64,000 nucleotides of DNA from Zanthoxylum bungeanum (lineage: Eukaryota > Streptophyta > Magnoliopsida > Sapindales > Rutaceae). The notes under the pieces were generated by a model. The model did not search any database, was not told the DNA's origin, and was given only the letters and a program-made list of their open reading frames with translations. The stretch is from assembly GCA_019454045.1 (NCBI GenBank), contig SKCR01019523.1:1-64000 (forward strand). The letters are read 5' to 3'. Below, piece by piece: positions 47,738-60,008 of this stretch. A program made the translations under genes and the position numbers. How positions within the stretch are numbered: the stretch's first letter is position 1; each line of letters begins with the position of its first letter.

Positions 47738-47752
47738 TTAGGTTTGGGGGTG
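47738..47752 (+). other. Polypurine tract before F LTR4
   Basis: TTAGGTTTGGGGGTG directly before TGATGAGCGG. Confidence 0.75.
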
Positions 47753-49596
47753 TGATGAGCGGAAAATATATCAATATTTACGCCCCTTTTACTTAATATT
47801 TTGTTTAGTTTCTCGGGTTTGATGAACATTTTGATGTGTTTTAGTTTATTTTGCAGATAAAATAATATTGGGAAACAATAAAATCATTTAGGACGGAATT
47901 TGGGTCAAATAAGGGCAAAAAGTGGACTTGACATATTAATTTTGGAGATTGGAAACTTGAAAGGGCGTTTTAACGAAGTGTAGTTTTGGAAATTCCAGTT
48001 TTGTGCATCCGTCGTATTTTGGGCATAAATGTTTACTCCAATATCGGATAGAGCTAAGTTCCAAATTAAATAAGACTCAAAGAGCTACAACTGTTAAAGA
48101 CAAAATAATTTCGAATTCTGAAGATTTCATGCCCGAAACTGATGAACCATCCATAAGTGTGTTGTGTGTAATTATTAAAGTCATTTTCAATCATTTTCAA
48201 AGCAAAAAATAAATTAATAATAAATAATAAAAATTATCAAATCACCACCAAACATGATAAAAAATTAGTGGAGCAATTAGTAATGGATTTGGTGGAGCAA
48301 TTAGTGGAGCAATTAAAAATGGATTTGGTGGATGATTTGATAAAGACAAAATTTTGCCTATAAATACCAAGCCATTTCATTTATAAATTCATACTTTCTT
48401 CTAAGGAATTCCTTAAGAATACTAAGAAGATTGTATCTTGTTTATTTATTTACAGTTTTTAGTAATTAATTTCCGCTTTCGCACTTTCTTTTCTTTACTA
48501 TTCAGTTTTTACTTTTCGCAATTTACTTTTACGCACAGTAATTTACTTTCTTACTTTTTATAGTTTTTACTGTTCACCATGAGGAGGTAACTTCCCCAGC
48601 TATGGTGAAAGGTAATTCTTTTACTGTTACTATTTAGATTAATCTCCCTTAAACATAATATTCACTATTTAAAATATTGACTTAAAAAGGATACCGCCAG
48701 ATTGGTCGGTTGGTAATTCATTTCAATTTGGTTTAAACCAGACTAATTAAGGATACCGCCAGATTGGTCGGTTGGTAATTAAATTTTCTTACCGCCTATA
48801 TGGCAGGTTTATTTTGGTTCCGCCTTTATGGCTGGTTGGACTTAATTTGACTTAATCAGGTTACCACCTATATGGCTGGTTGGTAAAATAATCACAAGTT
48901 AATATATTATATTAAAGGAGATATCTAAATAGTAAATAGTAAAAGTTGATTATTTTACCTTAGCATTTTATTTTACTTTTCAGCTTTTACTCTATGTCTT
49001 TTACTTTTCAGCATTTTTACTTTATGTCTTTTACTTTTAAGTTTTTACTAGCCCTAGTTATGTGTTTGAATTCTAATATCACCGGTTTATAAATGGTTAT
49101 TTTATAGTTTGGGTAATTTAAAGGTTTACTTATTAAGTCTTAAGCTTAGTGCTTCTTGTTGTCTGATCACCAATAAGATTGATGTGGTAAATCTAAAATG
49201 AACTAGACATAGGGATTTTAGGTTTCAACCTTAGACTTATTAGCCCACGATCTTCCTTGAGGATAGATAACCCTTTAATAGATTTCCTTACAGGATATAC
49301 ATATACCTGTTGGGCGGGGGTAGCCATAATTGGAACTTAAACTTAATGAATCCAGATAATTTGGTTGACATAGACATATGGTACAATTGGGTTAAACTGG
49401 GTATTTGCGTCTGACCATCGACATAGGCTTTTGCATAATTTCGTGTTCCAGGTTAGTAAACTGGTTTATTACACAAACATAAAATAATCACTTCATCTTT
49501 TAAAAGATAGTAGAATGATTTACAACCCTAGATCTTTGTGTCTTTTGTTATTTTCCTTAGTATTTTCTTTTGTCTTTTTATTTATTTATTTATATA
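47753..49596 (+). repeat. F LTR4, 3' end deleted
   Basis: Matches LTR1-3 up to TTGTCTTTTTATTTATTT, then breaks at about 49593-49597 into element B LTR sequence. About 0.25 kb of LTR end is missing. Confidence 0.85.
48359..48366 (+). promoter_or_regulatory. TATA box of F LTR4
   Basis: TATAAATA. Confidence 0.55.
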
Positions 49597-49840
49597 TTTG
49601 AAGGCGTCACGACGCCAGTGATAAATTCTTCACTTGTGCTGCGCCTCACGTTCTATGCTCCCGTGCGCGTTCGATGCTTCCAAAAGTTCCCAAAACACTC
49701 GTATTTACTCCATTATTGATGTTTTAATGCTTCCTACAAATCAGACATAAAATAAACTAAAAATACATTAAATGAATCGAAACATAACAAAATAGTAAGC
49801 TAAAAATGCCATAATAAGTGGGTATAAACCGCACTTATCA
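49597..49840 (-). repeat. 3' LTR of element B, first segment
   Basis: On the minus strand begins TGATAAGTGCGGTTTATACC and aligns with 63661-63400 of the 5' LTR. The middle of the LTR (equivalent to about 62841-63397) is missing at the junction with F. Confidence 0.88.
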
Positions 49841-49857
49841 AACACCCCCAAACTTAA
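49841..49857 (-). other. Polypurine tract of element B
   Basis: Minus-strand CTTAAGTTTGGGGGTGTT directly before the 3' LTR start. Confidence 0.8.
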
Positions 49858-50913
49858 GATTTTGCTAGTCTCGAGCAAAAGACAAGAATAAAAACTAAAT
49901 TCAAATTAACAATTAAAAATTACTAAATTAATTAAGCCATTTTCGTAGGGATCACGATTGTATTTAGCATATGCAACAAGCCTTTAAACCCCTAGGCGAC
50001 CCTAGTGGATGAGTTATAGTCTCATGAGGGCTTACAGTGACGATACCCACAAACATCATTCACACACAGTCATGCAAAATATGAAAATAACAAAAGCATA
50101 GTCCCGATAGTTACGCATAAAATTATCCTCAAATAAAACTTATAGATGAAATTAGAGAACCTTCAAAGTGCACAATGCGACTCAAATCGAAGTTCTTGAA
50201 TCAGAATAGATATCTAAAAAAATAGTCATTCATTGACATGCAATTTCTTCAACTAGTCACCTTGTCAACTACTTTAGTTTTCACTGCTAAAAACCTATTA
50301 TTAAGTGCTTACGAGTCTAACATAGATTAATTACTCAAGGCATCGAATAAAAGTAAATTGGGCACTTATCGTTTCTAATATTTCACCCATAAACAAACAA
50401 TATCATCGTGGAATTTATGTTTTACTATCTAGGACTAAAAACAAACAATTTTTTTTTACTTAAACAAATAAATAACAAGTAAACAACATCCACACACCCC
50501 AAACTTAAAACTTGCATTGTCCTCAATGAAAGATAGATATAAAGAACAAGAGTGAGGAACAACACTACCGTACATGGAGTTGATCAGGCTCATGCTGGTT
50601 AGAATTTGGTTGCAAGGGCGTTGTGTGTCTCGTGTTACCTGCATAAATAGCATGCAAAACGAATAAATAAAGAAATAGCACACAATAAAATAAAAATTAA
50701 AAATAAAGAAAATAATAATAAAATAAATGTAAGGGTTGCCTCTCCGCTAGCACTAAGTTTAACGTCTTCAGCCAGACGCAACCACCCAAATGGTGGTCAT
50801 GGTAGCTTCTTCTTTTGTATCCACTAGCTGCTTTGACATGAAAAAGATAGCTTGTAAGTTGTGGCAGTTTATCCAAATACCCCTTACGGCTGCTTGGTCA
50901 TGGAGGAAGTAAT
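49858..50913 (-). other. Element B non-coding tail
   Basis: No gene. On the minus strand it holds, in order, GCTAGCGGAGAGGCAACC (around 50755-50738), a CATTGAGGACAATG hairpin (50528-50515) and then the 3' untranslated interval. The same two motifs flank the LOG cargo in array F; here they are about 0.2 kb apart with no gene between them. Pol is absent: gag runs directly into this tail. Confidence 0.6.
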
Positions 50914-52023
50914 CTACCCAATCTGTGTTTCTAAGGACTTCATTGTTGCCCCGATATTTTCCATGTGTGTCTCAATATTGTTCAATCTTGCTTTATTTTT
51001 CTCAAACCTTGATGAAGTATTAGTAACAAACGTGCTCATGAAATCTTTTAAGGAAGATTTCTTCTCAGCTCTTTGATAGTCAAAGCCCGATGAAGGTTGT
51101 AAGGCATTCTCTGTATTAGCATATGACAAGTTTGGATGATAGTGATTAGGTACAAGATTTCCTCTATAGCTATTGAAGTTCCAATTGTTCACATATTGGA
51201 CATGCTCAAAATTTGGTTCTCCTTCCAATAACCGCATATTTATGGCTGCCGCAGATTCAATATATGGTACTCGTTGATTTTTCAAGGCTGCTACTTGAGT
51301 AGATAAGGTGGAAATTTGAGCTGTAAGTGCCACAAGTGGGTCCACTTCATATATACCAGCCACTTTGGTCACCGTAGCGCGTTCACTTGGCTATTAAAAA
51401 TGGTTAATGGACATTTATTCTAAGAGATTGTACGCGTCCTCAGCTGATTTCTTGAATAGAGCTCCTCCAGCTGCTGCATCAACCACAGTCCTATTCGAAC
51501 CATTCAACCCATTATAGAACAACTGAATTTGGACCCAATCTACATAATCTTGTTGTGGGCATCTTCGTAGTAGATCCTTAAATCTCTCTCATGCTTCATA
51601 TAAAGTCTCAGTCTCCAGTTGCTTAAATATACTAATTTTCGCCCTCAGTTGAGCTGATTTAGCAGGTGGAAAGAACCTCACAAGAAATTTTGTGGCTATA
51701 TCCTGCCATGTCATGATACTCCCCATCTGTATTGATTGAAGCCAATCCACGCTCTATCCTGTAAAGAGAATGAGAATAAGTGTAGCCTGATAGCCTCTTT
51801 ACCTACGCCATTTATCTTTATGGTGTATGCGATCTCCAGAAACATCCTTAAGTGCAAGTTGGGATCTTCTACAGCTGAACCCCCAAACTGATTTCTTTGA
51901 ACCATGTTGATCAACGGAGGTTTTAGCTCAAAATTATTGGAATTGATTGGTTGATGGGAAATCCCAGAATAAGTATCATCTATGACCGGTTTGAAGTAAT
52001 CTTTGATTGCCACATGACGTGGG
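50914..52023 (-). pseudogene. Athila-like gag of element B, main part
   Basis: Minus-strand translation begins RHVAIKDYFKPVIDD, continues QPINSNNFELKPPLINMVQ, NQFGGSAVEDPNLHLR, then after a frame change RFFPPAKSAQLRAKI, YNGLN, AAAGGALF and an open C-terminal run (51372-50914) with MENIGATMKSLETQIG. This is the retrotransposon gag domain with the usual Athila wording. Stops and frameshifts are scattered. It ends at 50914, where pol should follow but does not. Element D splits it from its first residues at 61984-62073. Confidence 0.85.
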
Positions 52024-54006
52024 TGTAGGACACAGAACTTGACGACGCATGATGTTCTAGGCTCGCGGCCTAGTTGGGAGTACGGAGTAGCCCGCGTGGG
52101 ACTAAACTGGAGAATAATGGAGTCGCCACCCGGTGTGAACCGGGACAAAGATTTAAGGCCGCACTCACCCCTCGCATGGGAAGACCTCAAACCGTTGGGT
52201 TCAGAATGGTCCCTTACTTATGTCATTTGTGATGATATGATTTGTGCAATAAATTAACCGAGTCTACTCAATAATCATGCTCAAAGGTATTTAGATCTAA
52301 CATGCATTCGCTAAATAAATCCTATTCTAAGTTTGCATGCTTGAAAATAAGTCTTTGAACGGAAAACACGATATCACACAATGAGCATATTGAACCATTA
52401 AATAAACGAATCACTATTCCAACATAAACCTAAACTAATCAAAATAACATGCTTAAAAATAACATAATCATGCTTAGAAATTAAATAACAAAACTTAATT
52501 AAATCATGCTTAAAATAATAAATAAACGACCTATAAACTACAACATGCTCAAATACAAATTTGGATGAGACGAGATATGCGTATCTTAAGTGGTACGTGG
52601 CGTTGTATCCCGAGTACAAACCGCAATACCGTCCATTTGGAATCGGCTACGGAATTTACGTCCGAGTTTCCATCCTATATACCATAAAATGGAACACACA
52701 TTCCGCTCATCCAACAATCACATCATGCCTCAAACGACTCTTATGAAATATTATTTTTAAAATAAATAAAATAAAACGAAAGATATAAGTTAAAAGGTGC
52801 CCTCAGGTCTAACCTCTTTTGTCGTCTCAAGAAATGGCGTTACACGTCCGTTGGAAGGGTGAATGATCCGCTACTTTTTCAATTTATTAATTCAACGTCT
52901 TTCCTCATTGTTTTGATGTTCGGGTTGCTGTTTTTGGTCCGTTTCGCTGCTACTTTTAGGTCACTGTTTTGGTTATTTTGGGGACTGTTTTGGGTGATTT
53001 GGAGGGCTAATTGGCTTACGGTTTTAAGGGTTTTTAGGGGAAACTTTGTGCAGTTTTTTAGTGCTGTTTTATGGTGGTTTTAGGGCTGTTTTATGGGTTA
53101 AAATCTCAGCAAAAACTGGGCAGAATGCGGCAGTTTAGGTGTAGTGTAGTGGGTGTTTTAGGCTTGGTTTCAGGCGTGCAGTGAGGTTATGTGTAGGGGC
53201 TATTTGTGGCGACTTTTAGGGCTGTGTGGAGGTTGTTTTGGCGTGGATTTAAGGGCTGTGAAGGGGCTGGATGCGGCAATGGAAGGGTGTGTTTAATGGT
53301 GATAGGCGTGAATGGTGTAAGAGAAAGGGGATGGCTCACGGAAATGCAAATGAGGTTCTTGACTTGGAGATGCGGCAAAGCAAGGGTTTGGAAAGGATGT
53401 TGGACGTGCAAAGGGGAGGCTTAGATGTATCTTGGGGAGTGAATATGAAGTATTTTTTCCAGGTTGTGAATGGTGGTGAATGGCTCTTTTTATAGGCAAA
53501 TGAGAGGAGGCTTTCCTTATTCGAATAGGATTAGGATTCTCATGGATGATGACATCTCATTCTTTGTATTTCACAAGGAAAAGATCTCCTAATTTAGGAT
53601 TGTGATTGAATTGTGATTAGGAAAGGGATCTATGAGATTTCTTCTAATTAGGAATGAATTTTACTAGATTCAAGCATGTGATAAATGTGTATTTACCTAA
53701 TTAGAGGCAATATGGGCATGAATAAGGCTCCTTTGGGCGTGGGTTTTGGTTCATGGGTTGGCTTGGGTATTTTTGGTTTGGTTCGGGTTTAGTAAGTGGT
53801 TTACGGGGTTTTGGGCCTAAGATAAGCTTTGGAACGGAAGTCCAACAAGCAACTGAAGTCAAACAACTAGACAAAATCCAACAAAAATGCCCTTTTTCCA
53901 ATGTTACCCTTCCAACGTCCGCTTCCCGCGGCTTTCAAAACTAAAGAGATAGTGCCTCCATACGAGACTCGTCATTGGGCTGATATGCAAAAATGCAATG
54001 CCTACA
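52024..54006 (-). repeat. 3' LTR of element D
   Basis: Minus-strand TGTAGGCATTGCATTTTTGC to GTGTCCTACA. Full-length match to 60009-61983. The small ORFs in it on both strands are repeated identically in the other LTR and are not genes. Confidence 0.93.
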
Positions 54007-54022
54007 GTCGCCCCCACTTTGA
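54007..54022 (-). other. Polypurine tract of element D
   Basis: Minus-strand CAAAGTGGGGGCGAC next to the 3' LTR start. Confidence 0.8.
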
Positions 54023-54359
54023 TGGGACTTGTGCAGTGTGTGACAATGACAATCCTATCAAAGTACGTGCAATGCATTTTTACTTACCTGGCTCGCCAGC
54101 TGCCACCTGACTCGCCTGCTGCTTCGAACTGAGTGGATATGGTGGTGAGGCACCTCGATCCCTGGGTTTTGTTCCCGAACCACCGAATGTGAATTGTGTT
54201 GATGCTACAATGGGCCCTCAACCCTGGGACGCATCCCGGAACTGCAACTGACAATGGGGGCACCTCGACCTTGGGCACCTCGACCCAATACTACTGACAA
54301 AGTGGGCCTCGCCCGTAAGCTGATGATGTAGTGGGTCCTCGACCCTGAACTCCTGAGAT

Positions 54360-55205
54360 GCTTTGACCTTTGGGCTTTGTTCCTAAACTGTATTGAATAT
54401 GGGCTCTGTTCCCGAACTGCATTGAGAGAAGACTTTATTCCCCTGGGTTTTATTCCCGAGCTGTGTCAAGGTAGGGTTTTTATTCTCCTAGGCTTTGTTC
54501 CTGAACTGTATTTAAGATAGGGCTTTATTCCTCTGGGCTTGATTCCCGAACTGTGTTGACTGTGGGCTTTCTTCCCAAACTGTGTGAAGGTAAGGCTTTG
54601 TTCCCCTAGGCTTTGTTCCCGAACTATTTTCAAGATAGGGCTTTATTCCCCTGGGCTTTAATCCCGAACTGTGTTGATTGTAGGCTTTATTCCCGAACTT
54701 TGTGAAGGTAGGGCTTTGTTCCCGAACTATTTTCAAGATAGGGCTTTATTCCCCTGGGCTTTAATCCCGAACTGTGTTGATTGTAGGCTTTATTCCCGAA
54801 CTTTGTGAAGGTAGGGCTTTGTTCCCGAACTGAATGTGATGGCGAGGTGCCTCGACGTGTAGAGAGTGGGCTTTGTTCCTGAACTGAATGTGATGGCGAG
54901 GTGCATCGACCTCTGGGCTTTGTTCCCGAACCATCTGTGGGCTTTATTCCCGAACTGTATAGAGAGTGGGCTTTGTTCCCTGGGCTTTGTTCCTGAACTG
55001 AATGTGATGGCGAGGTGCCTCGACCTCTGGGTTTTGTTCCCGAACCATCTATGGGCTTTGTTCCCGAACTGTGTAGAGAGTGGGCTTTGTTCCCTGGGCT
55101 TTGTTCCCGTTGTGTTGAATGTGATGGCGAGGTGCTTCGACCCATGGGCTTTGTTCCCAAACCATATGTGGGCTTTGTTCCCAACTATGTAGAGAGTGGG
55201 CTTTG
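54360..55205. repeat. Tandem repeats of element D, block 1
   Basis: Units of about 28-30 bp around GGGCTTTGTTCCCGAACTG (plus-strand view). From 54830 they form longer units of about 130 bp that add ATGTGATGGCGAGGTGCCTC. Confidence 0.9.
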
Positions 55206-55299
55206 TTCCCTGAATTGATTTGATTATGCCATACCCGGCATGTTAAACCCCGTACCCGAGGTGTCACGGTTGCTGTGAATTGAGTTGATCTGGTTGTGC

Positions 55300-55885
55300 A
55301 ATACCCAGCGGGCTAAACCCCGTACCTAGGGTGTCGCGGTTGCGTCTCCATACCTAGAGTGTCGCAATGATATCTCCATACCCGGAGTGTCGTACCTGGC
55401 AAGCTAAACCTCATACCCAAGGTGTCGCTGAAATATCTCCATACCCGGAGTGCAATACCTGGCAAGCTAAACCTCATACCCAATGTGTCGGTGAAATATC
55501 TCTATACCCGGAGTGCCGTACCTGGCAAAACTGATCTGATGTCTCCATACCCGGAGTGCCGTACTTGGCAGAACTGATCTGATGTCTCCATACCCGGAGT
55601 GTCGTACTTGGCAGAATTGATCTGATATCTTCATACCCGGAGTGCCGTACCTGGCAAACTGATCTGATGTCTCCCTACCCGGAGTGCCGTACCTGGCAAA
55701 ACTGATGTTGTGTCTCCATACCCAGAGTGTCGTACCCGGCGAAACTGCAATGATGTCTCCATACCCGGAGTGCCGTACCTGGCGAAACTGATCCGATGTC
55801 TCCAAACCTGGAGTGTCGTACCTGGAAAACTGATCTGATGTCTCCATACCCGGAGTGCCGTACCTGGAAAAACTGATACTGATAC
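55300..55885. repeat. Tandem repeats of element D, block 2
   Basis: About a dozen units of 42-44 bp, CTCCATACCCGGAGTGCCGT followed by ACCTGGCAAAACTGATCTGA. Confidence 0.9.
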
Positions 55886-55889
55886 TGAA

Positions 55890-56870
55890 TTATGGGTCTT
55901 CTTCCCGATGTGAGTTGAAGGTCTCGTTCCCTGAATTGTGGGTCTTGTTCCCGTGGGTCTTGTTCCCAATCTGAGTTGAGGGTCTTGTTCCCTGAATTGT
56001 AGGTTTTGCTCTCGTGGGTCTTGTTCCCTGGGGCTTTGTTCCCGTTGTGCTGAATTTGGGTTTTGTTCCCGATCTGTATTGAATCTGGGCTTTATTCCCA
56101 ACTGTGTTGACTGTGGGCTTTGTTCCCGAAATGTACTAAATGTGGGTTTTGTTCCCGATCTGTGGGCTTTGTTCCAAAAGTGTGTTGAATGTGGGCTTTG
56201 TTCCCGAATTATGTTGACTGTGGGCTTTGTTCCCTGATTGTGTTGAACGTGGGCTTTGTTCCCGAACTGCACTAAATGTGGGCTTTATTCCCAACTGTGT
56301 TGACTGTGGGCTTTGTTCCGGAACTGTGTTGAATGTGGGCTTTATTCCCGAACTGTGTGAAGGTAGGGATTTGTTCCCCTGGGCTTTGTTCCCAAACTGT
56401 TTTCAAGATAAGGCTTTATTCCCCTAGGCTTTATTCCCGAACTGTGTTGACTGTGGGCTTTATTCCCGATATGTGTGAAGGTAGGACTTTTTTCCCCTGG
56501 GCTTTATTCCCGAACTGGATGTGATGGCGAGGTGCCTCGACCTCTGGGCTTTGTTCCCGAACCATCTGTGGGCTTTGTTCCCGATTGTGTTCCATTCTCG
56601 GGGTGTCATTCTCGACTTGTTCATTCCCGAACTGTGCTCCATTCTTGGAGTGTCATTCCCGGCTTGTTCATTCTCGAACTCTACTCCAATATTGGATTGT
56701 CATTCTTGGCTTATTCATTCTCGAACTCTGATCCATTTTCGGAATGCCATTTTCGGCGTGTGATAGTGGTTTATTTCCGAACCGTGCTAACGATGCAGTG
56801 GGCCCTAGACTCTGGGACGTATCTCGGAACTACAACCGACAACGGGGGCACCTCAACCCAATACCGATGA
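55890..56870. repeat. Tandem repeats of element D, block 3 (higher-order copy 1)
   Basis: GGGCTTTGTTCCCGAACTG units, then a GTGTCATTCCCGGCTTGTTC block, then CGATGCAGTGGGCCCT. The succession from about 56046 recurs at 57499-58310. Confidence 0.85.
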
Positions 56871-57480
56871 CAAAGTGGGCCTCGCCCTCAAACTGATGAT
56901 GTAGTGGGTCCTCGACCCTGGGATGCATCCCGGAACTACTACTGATGATGCAGTGCGCCCTCGACCCTGGGACGCATCCTGGAACTACAACCGATAACGG
57001 GGGCACCTCGACCCTGGGCACGTCAACCCAATACCGTTGACAAAGTGGGCCTCGCCCATAAACTGATGATGTAGTGGGTCCTTGACCCTGAACTGGTACT
57101 GATGCGGGCCTCGCCCTCAACTGATACTGATGTGGGCCTCGCCCCAAACTGATACTGATGTGGGCCTCGTCGCCAGACCAATACTGATGTGGGCCTCGCC
57201 CCAAACTGATATTGGTGTGGGCCTCACCCCCAGATTGATACTGATGTGGGTCTCGCCCCAGACTCATACTGATGTGGGCCTCACCCCAAACTCATACTGA
57301 TATGGGCCTCACCCCAAATTGATACTGATGTGAGCCTCGCCCCGAGACTGATACTGATGTGGGCCTCGCCCCCAGACTGAAACTGATGTGGGCCTCGCCC
57401 CCAGACTGAAACTGATGTGGGCCTCGCCCCAAACTGATATGGGCCTCGCCCCTGGGATTTATTCCCGAAGACTGCTGATA
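56871..57480. repeat. Tandem repeats of element D, block 4
   Basis: Units of about 27-29 bp, GTGGGCCTCGCCCCAAACTG plus ATACTGAT, about a dozen copies from 57070 to 57450. Larger units with CCTCGACCCTGGGACGCATC precede them. Confidence 0.88.
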
Positions 57481-58310
57481 ATGCAGGCTTTATTCCCATT
57501 GTGCTGAATATTGGTTTTGTTCCCGATCTGTATTGAATCCGGGCTTTATTCCCAACTGTGTTGACTGTGGGCTATGTTCCCGATCTGTACTGAATGTGGG
57601 TTTTGTTCCCGATCTGTGGGCTTGTTCCCAAATTGTGTTGAATGTGGGCTTTGTTCCCGAATTATGTTGACTGTGGGCTTTGTTCCCTGATTGTGTTGAA
57701 CGTGGGCTTTGTTCCTGAACTGCATTAAATGTGGGCTTTATTCCCAACTGTGTTTACTGTGGGCTTTGTTCCGGAACTGTGTTGACTGTGGGCTTTATTC
57801 CCAAACTGTGTGAAGGTAGGGCTTTCTTCCCCTAGGATTTGTTCCTGAACTGTTTTCAAGATAGGGGTTTATTCCCCTGGGCTTTATTCCCGAACTGTGT
57901 GAAGGTAGGGCTTTGTTCCCCTAGGCTTTGTTCCTGAACTGAATGTGATGGCGAGGTGCCTTAACCTTTGGGCTTTGTTCCCAAACCATCTGTGGGCTTT
58001 GTTCCCGAACTGTGTTCCATTCTCGGAGTGTCATTCCCGACTTGTTCATTCCTAAACTGTGCTCCATTCTCGGAGTGTCATTCCCGGCTTGTCATTCTCG
58101 AACTCTGCTCCAATATTGGATTGTCATTCTTGGCTTGTTCATTCTCGAACTTTGATCCATTTTCGGAGTTCCATTTTCGGCGTGTGATAGTGATCCATTT
58201 CTGAACCGTGCTAACGATGCAGTGGGCCCTCGACCTTGGGACGCATCCCGGAACTGCAACCGACAACGGGGGCACCTTGACCCTGGGTACCTCGACCCAG
58301 TACCACTGAT
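57481..58310. repeat. Tandem repeats of element D, block 5 (higher-order copy 2)
   Basis: Repeats block 3 in the same order, including the unique-looking CCATTTTCGG and GGCGTGTGATAGTG landmarks (about 56740-56768 and 58170-58192). Confidence 0.85.
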
Positions 58311-58860
58311 AAAGTGGGCCTCGCCCCAAACTGATATGGGCCTCGCCCCTGGGATTTATTCCCGAAGACTGCTGATAATACGGTCTTCGCCCCCTGTGAT
58401 TCATTCCAGGATTCTTTCCAAAACTCTAATGATGTGGGCCTCGACTCTGTGATTTATTCCCGGATTCATTCCAAATTCTGACGACGTGGGCCTCGACCCT
58501 GGGATTCATTCCTTGGATTCATTCCAAATTATGACGACGTGGGCCTCGGCCCTGGGATTTATTCCCTTGGGATTCATTCCTGAAACTCTGACGATGTGGG
58601 CCTCGACCCTGGGATTCATTCCCCAAACTGCTGATAGTGTGGGCCTCGGCCCTGGGATTCATTCCCAAAACTGCTGATAAGGTGGGCCTCAACCCTGGGA
58701 TTCATTCCAAAACTCTGACAATGTGGGCCTCGACCCTGGGATTCATTTTCGGATTCATTCCAAAACTTTGATGATATGTGGGCCTCGACCCTGGGACTCA
58801 TCCCCAAAACTGCAACTGATATGGGTCTCAACCCTTGGACTCATCCTCAAAACTACTACT
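58311..58860. repeat. Tandem repeats of element D, block 6
   Basis: About ten units of 40-55 bp, GTGGGCCTCGACCCTGGGAT plus TCATTCCAAAACTCTGA. Confidence 0.88.
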
Positions 58861-59986
58861 CATATGTTGCTGATTCTGGTTGGCTTGTCTTTGCCGCGTT
58901 CTATTTTTCTTCTTTGAAACCTGTAAATACAAAACGAAACAACACAAAATGAATGGAAAATACGTTACGTGTATGCATGCATGCATGTATGAATTTCATC
59001 ATTGGACTTATGCCTAACTATTAGGACTAAGAACACAATTTTTTTTTCTTTTTCTTCTTTTTTTTTCTTTTTTCGTTTTTTTTTTTCCCTTTTTTTCTGA
59101 AGGCCCCCAATGGTCTTTCTATCCCTGCCGTAAATCTCTCTTTTTCTCGGTTTCCTTTTCTCCAATATCCATGTTTGCTAAACTCTTCTTTGACAAGTCT
59201 TTTTTTTCCTAACCCAACGGATATCTATGATGGCTTTTAAGACACAGGGGTTAACATGATGCATGTATGCATGAGATGCATGAGATGCGTGCGATGCATG
59301 TAATATATAAGTCATAATAATTTTACACTAGTTGGCCCATCATCATTTTAGAAACTTTTGGCCCGATTGCCATAAAGCACAGACTCGTCCCAGTTTAAAT
59401 GGCCCAACAAGCCCATACTTCATGACAACAAGTCCGACTGAATCCAAATGACAATGGTCCAAAACATAAAGGAATAGTCTCTACTGATCCTACAACTATA
59501 TTTCATACGTGGGTTTACATGGGTATAGACAAAAGCTCCCGTCGACGAAGGATTGCCCACAACTAGGTCTCCTCACTCAAGGGTTCAATCGACCAAGTGA
59601 GCGCACCTTTTTTATACCTTACGGTCTGTGCCAACGAGTTATGGTGCTCGACTGACTGTCAAATGTATTTCTCATTGTAGATTCCCCAGAGGGAGGGTGG
59701 AGCGAACTCTCCTAAGTACCCAAGCCTCTTAGGCTCTTATCGCTTGGTGACAGGAATAAACAATGAGTCCTTCAAATTAGTCCATCACGGTAGGCTACTA
59801 GTACATGATTATCTAGACGCCTTCACAATTTTTCCTTATAGAAAGGTAGTGAGTGAAGGAAGACACCCAACCATTACCTAGCTCAAAAGGTGTCTTTGAT
59901 TAAACCCTTTTCAACCCACGGTAGACATGGTTAACTAAAGCAAAAATCACAATCATTACAAGACATTATTTCGGGGCCAATTCTTT
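58861..59986 (-). other. Element D leader, non-coding
   Basis: No gene. Contains a T-rich tract (59038-59096), CATGCATG runs near 58973-58990 and 59260-59300, and a stretch near 59560-59600 similar to the leader of element A. Confidence 0.55.
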
Positions 59987-60005
59987 ATCCCCAGTGGAGT
60001 CGCCA
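59987..60005 (-). other. Primer-binding site of element D (tRNA-Arg type)
   Basis: Minus-strand TGGCGACTCCACTGGGGAT, three bases from the 5' LTR. Confidence 0.92.
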
Positions 60006-60008
60006 GAC

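Larger units (their letters stand above)
27895..49596 (+). mobile_element. Array F: tandem trimer of a LOG-carrying, non-autonomous Athila-like retrotransposon
   Basis: Order: LTR1 27895-29877, internal 1, LTR2 33806-35871, internal 2, LTR3 39809-41868, internal 3, LTR4 47753 to about 49596. Every internal LTR is preceded by a purine tract and followed by a tRNA-Asp type primer site, so neighbouring units share LTRs. Each internal region has the zinc-knuckle ORF and a LOG-like gene but no protease, reverse transcriptase or integrase. The left end abuts B LTR sequence; the right end is truncated along with about 0.55 kb of the host LTR, so no TSD is available. Internal 3 is interrupted by solo LTR G. 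Confidence 0.88.

Noticed and set aside
27895..47752. Endogenous pararetrovirus
   Set aside because: LTRs, purine tracts and tRNA-Asp type primer sites are present; no movement protein, coat or reverse-transcriptase motif was seen.
27895..49596. Four separate retrotransposon insertions
   Set aside because: The inner LTRs have a purine tract on one side and a primer site on the other with no duplication of target, so they are shared within one array.
53187..53499. Open frames in both D LTRs (53187-53499 and 61164-61476)
   Set aside because: Same LTR sequence in two places, overlapping frames on both strands, no domain.
54687..58831. Many open frames on both strands in element D (for example 54687-55184 and 55631-56272)
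   Set aside because: They are translations of tandem repeats whose unit length happens to keep frames open. No start context or independent conservation.
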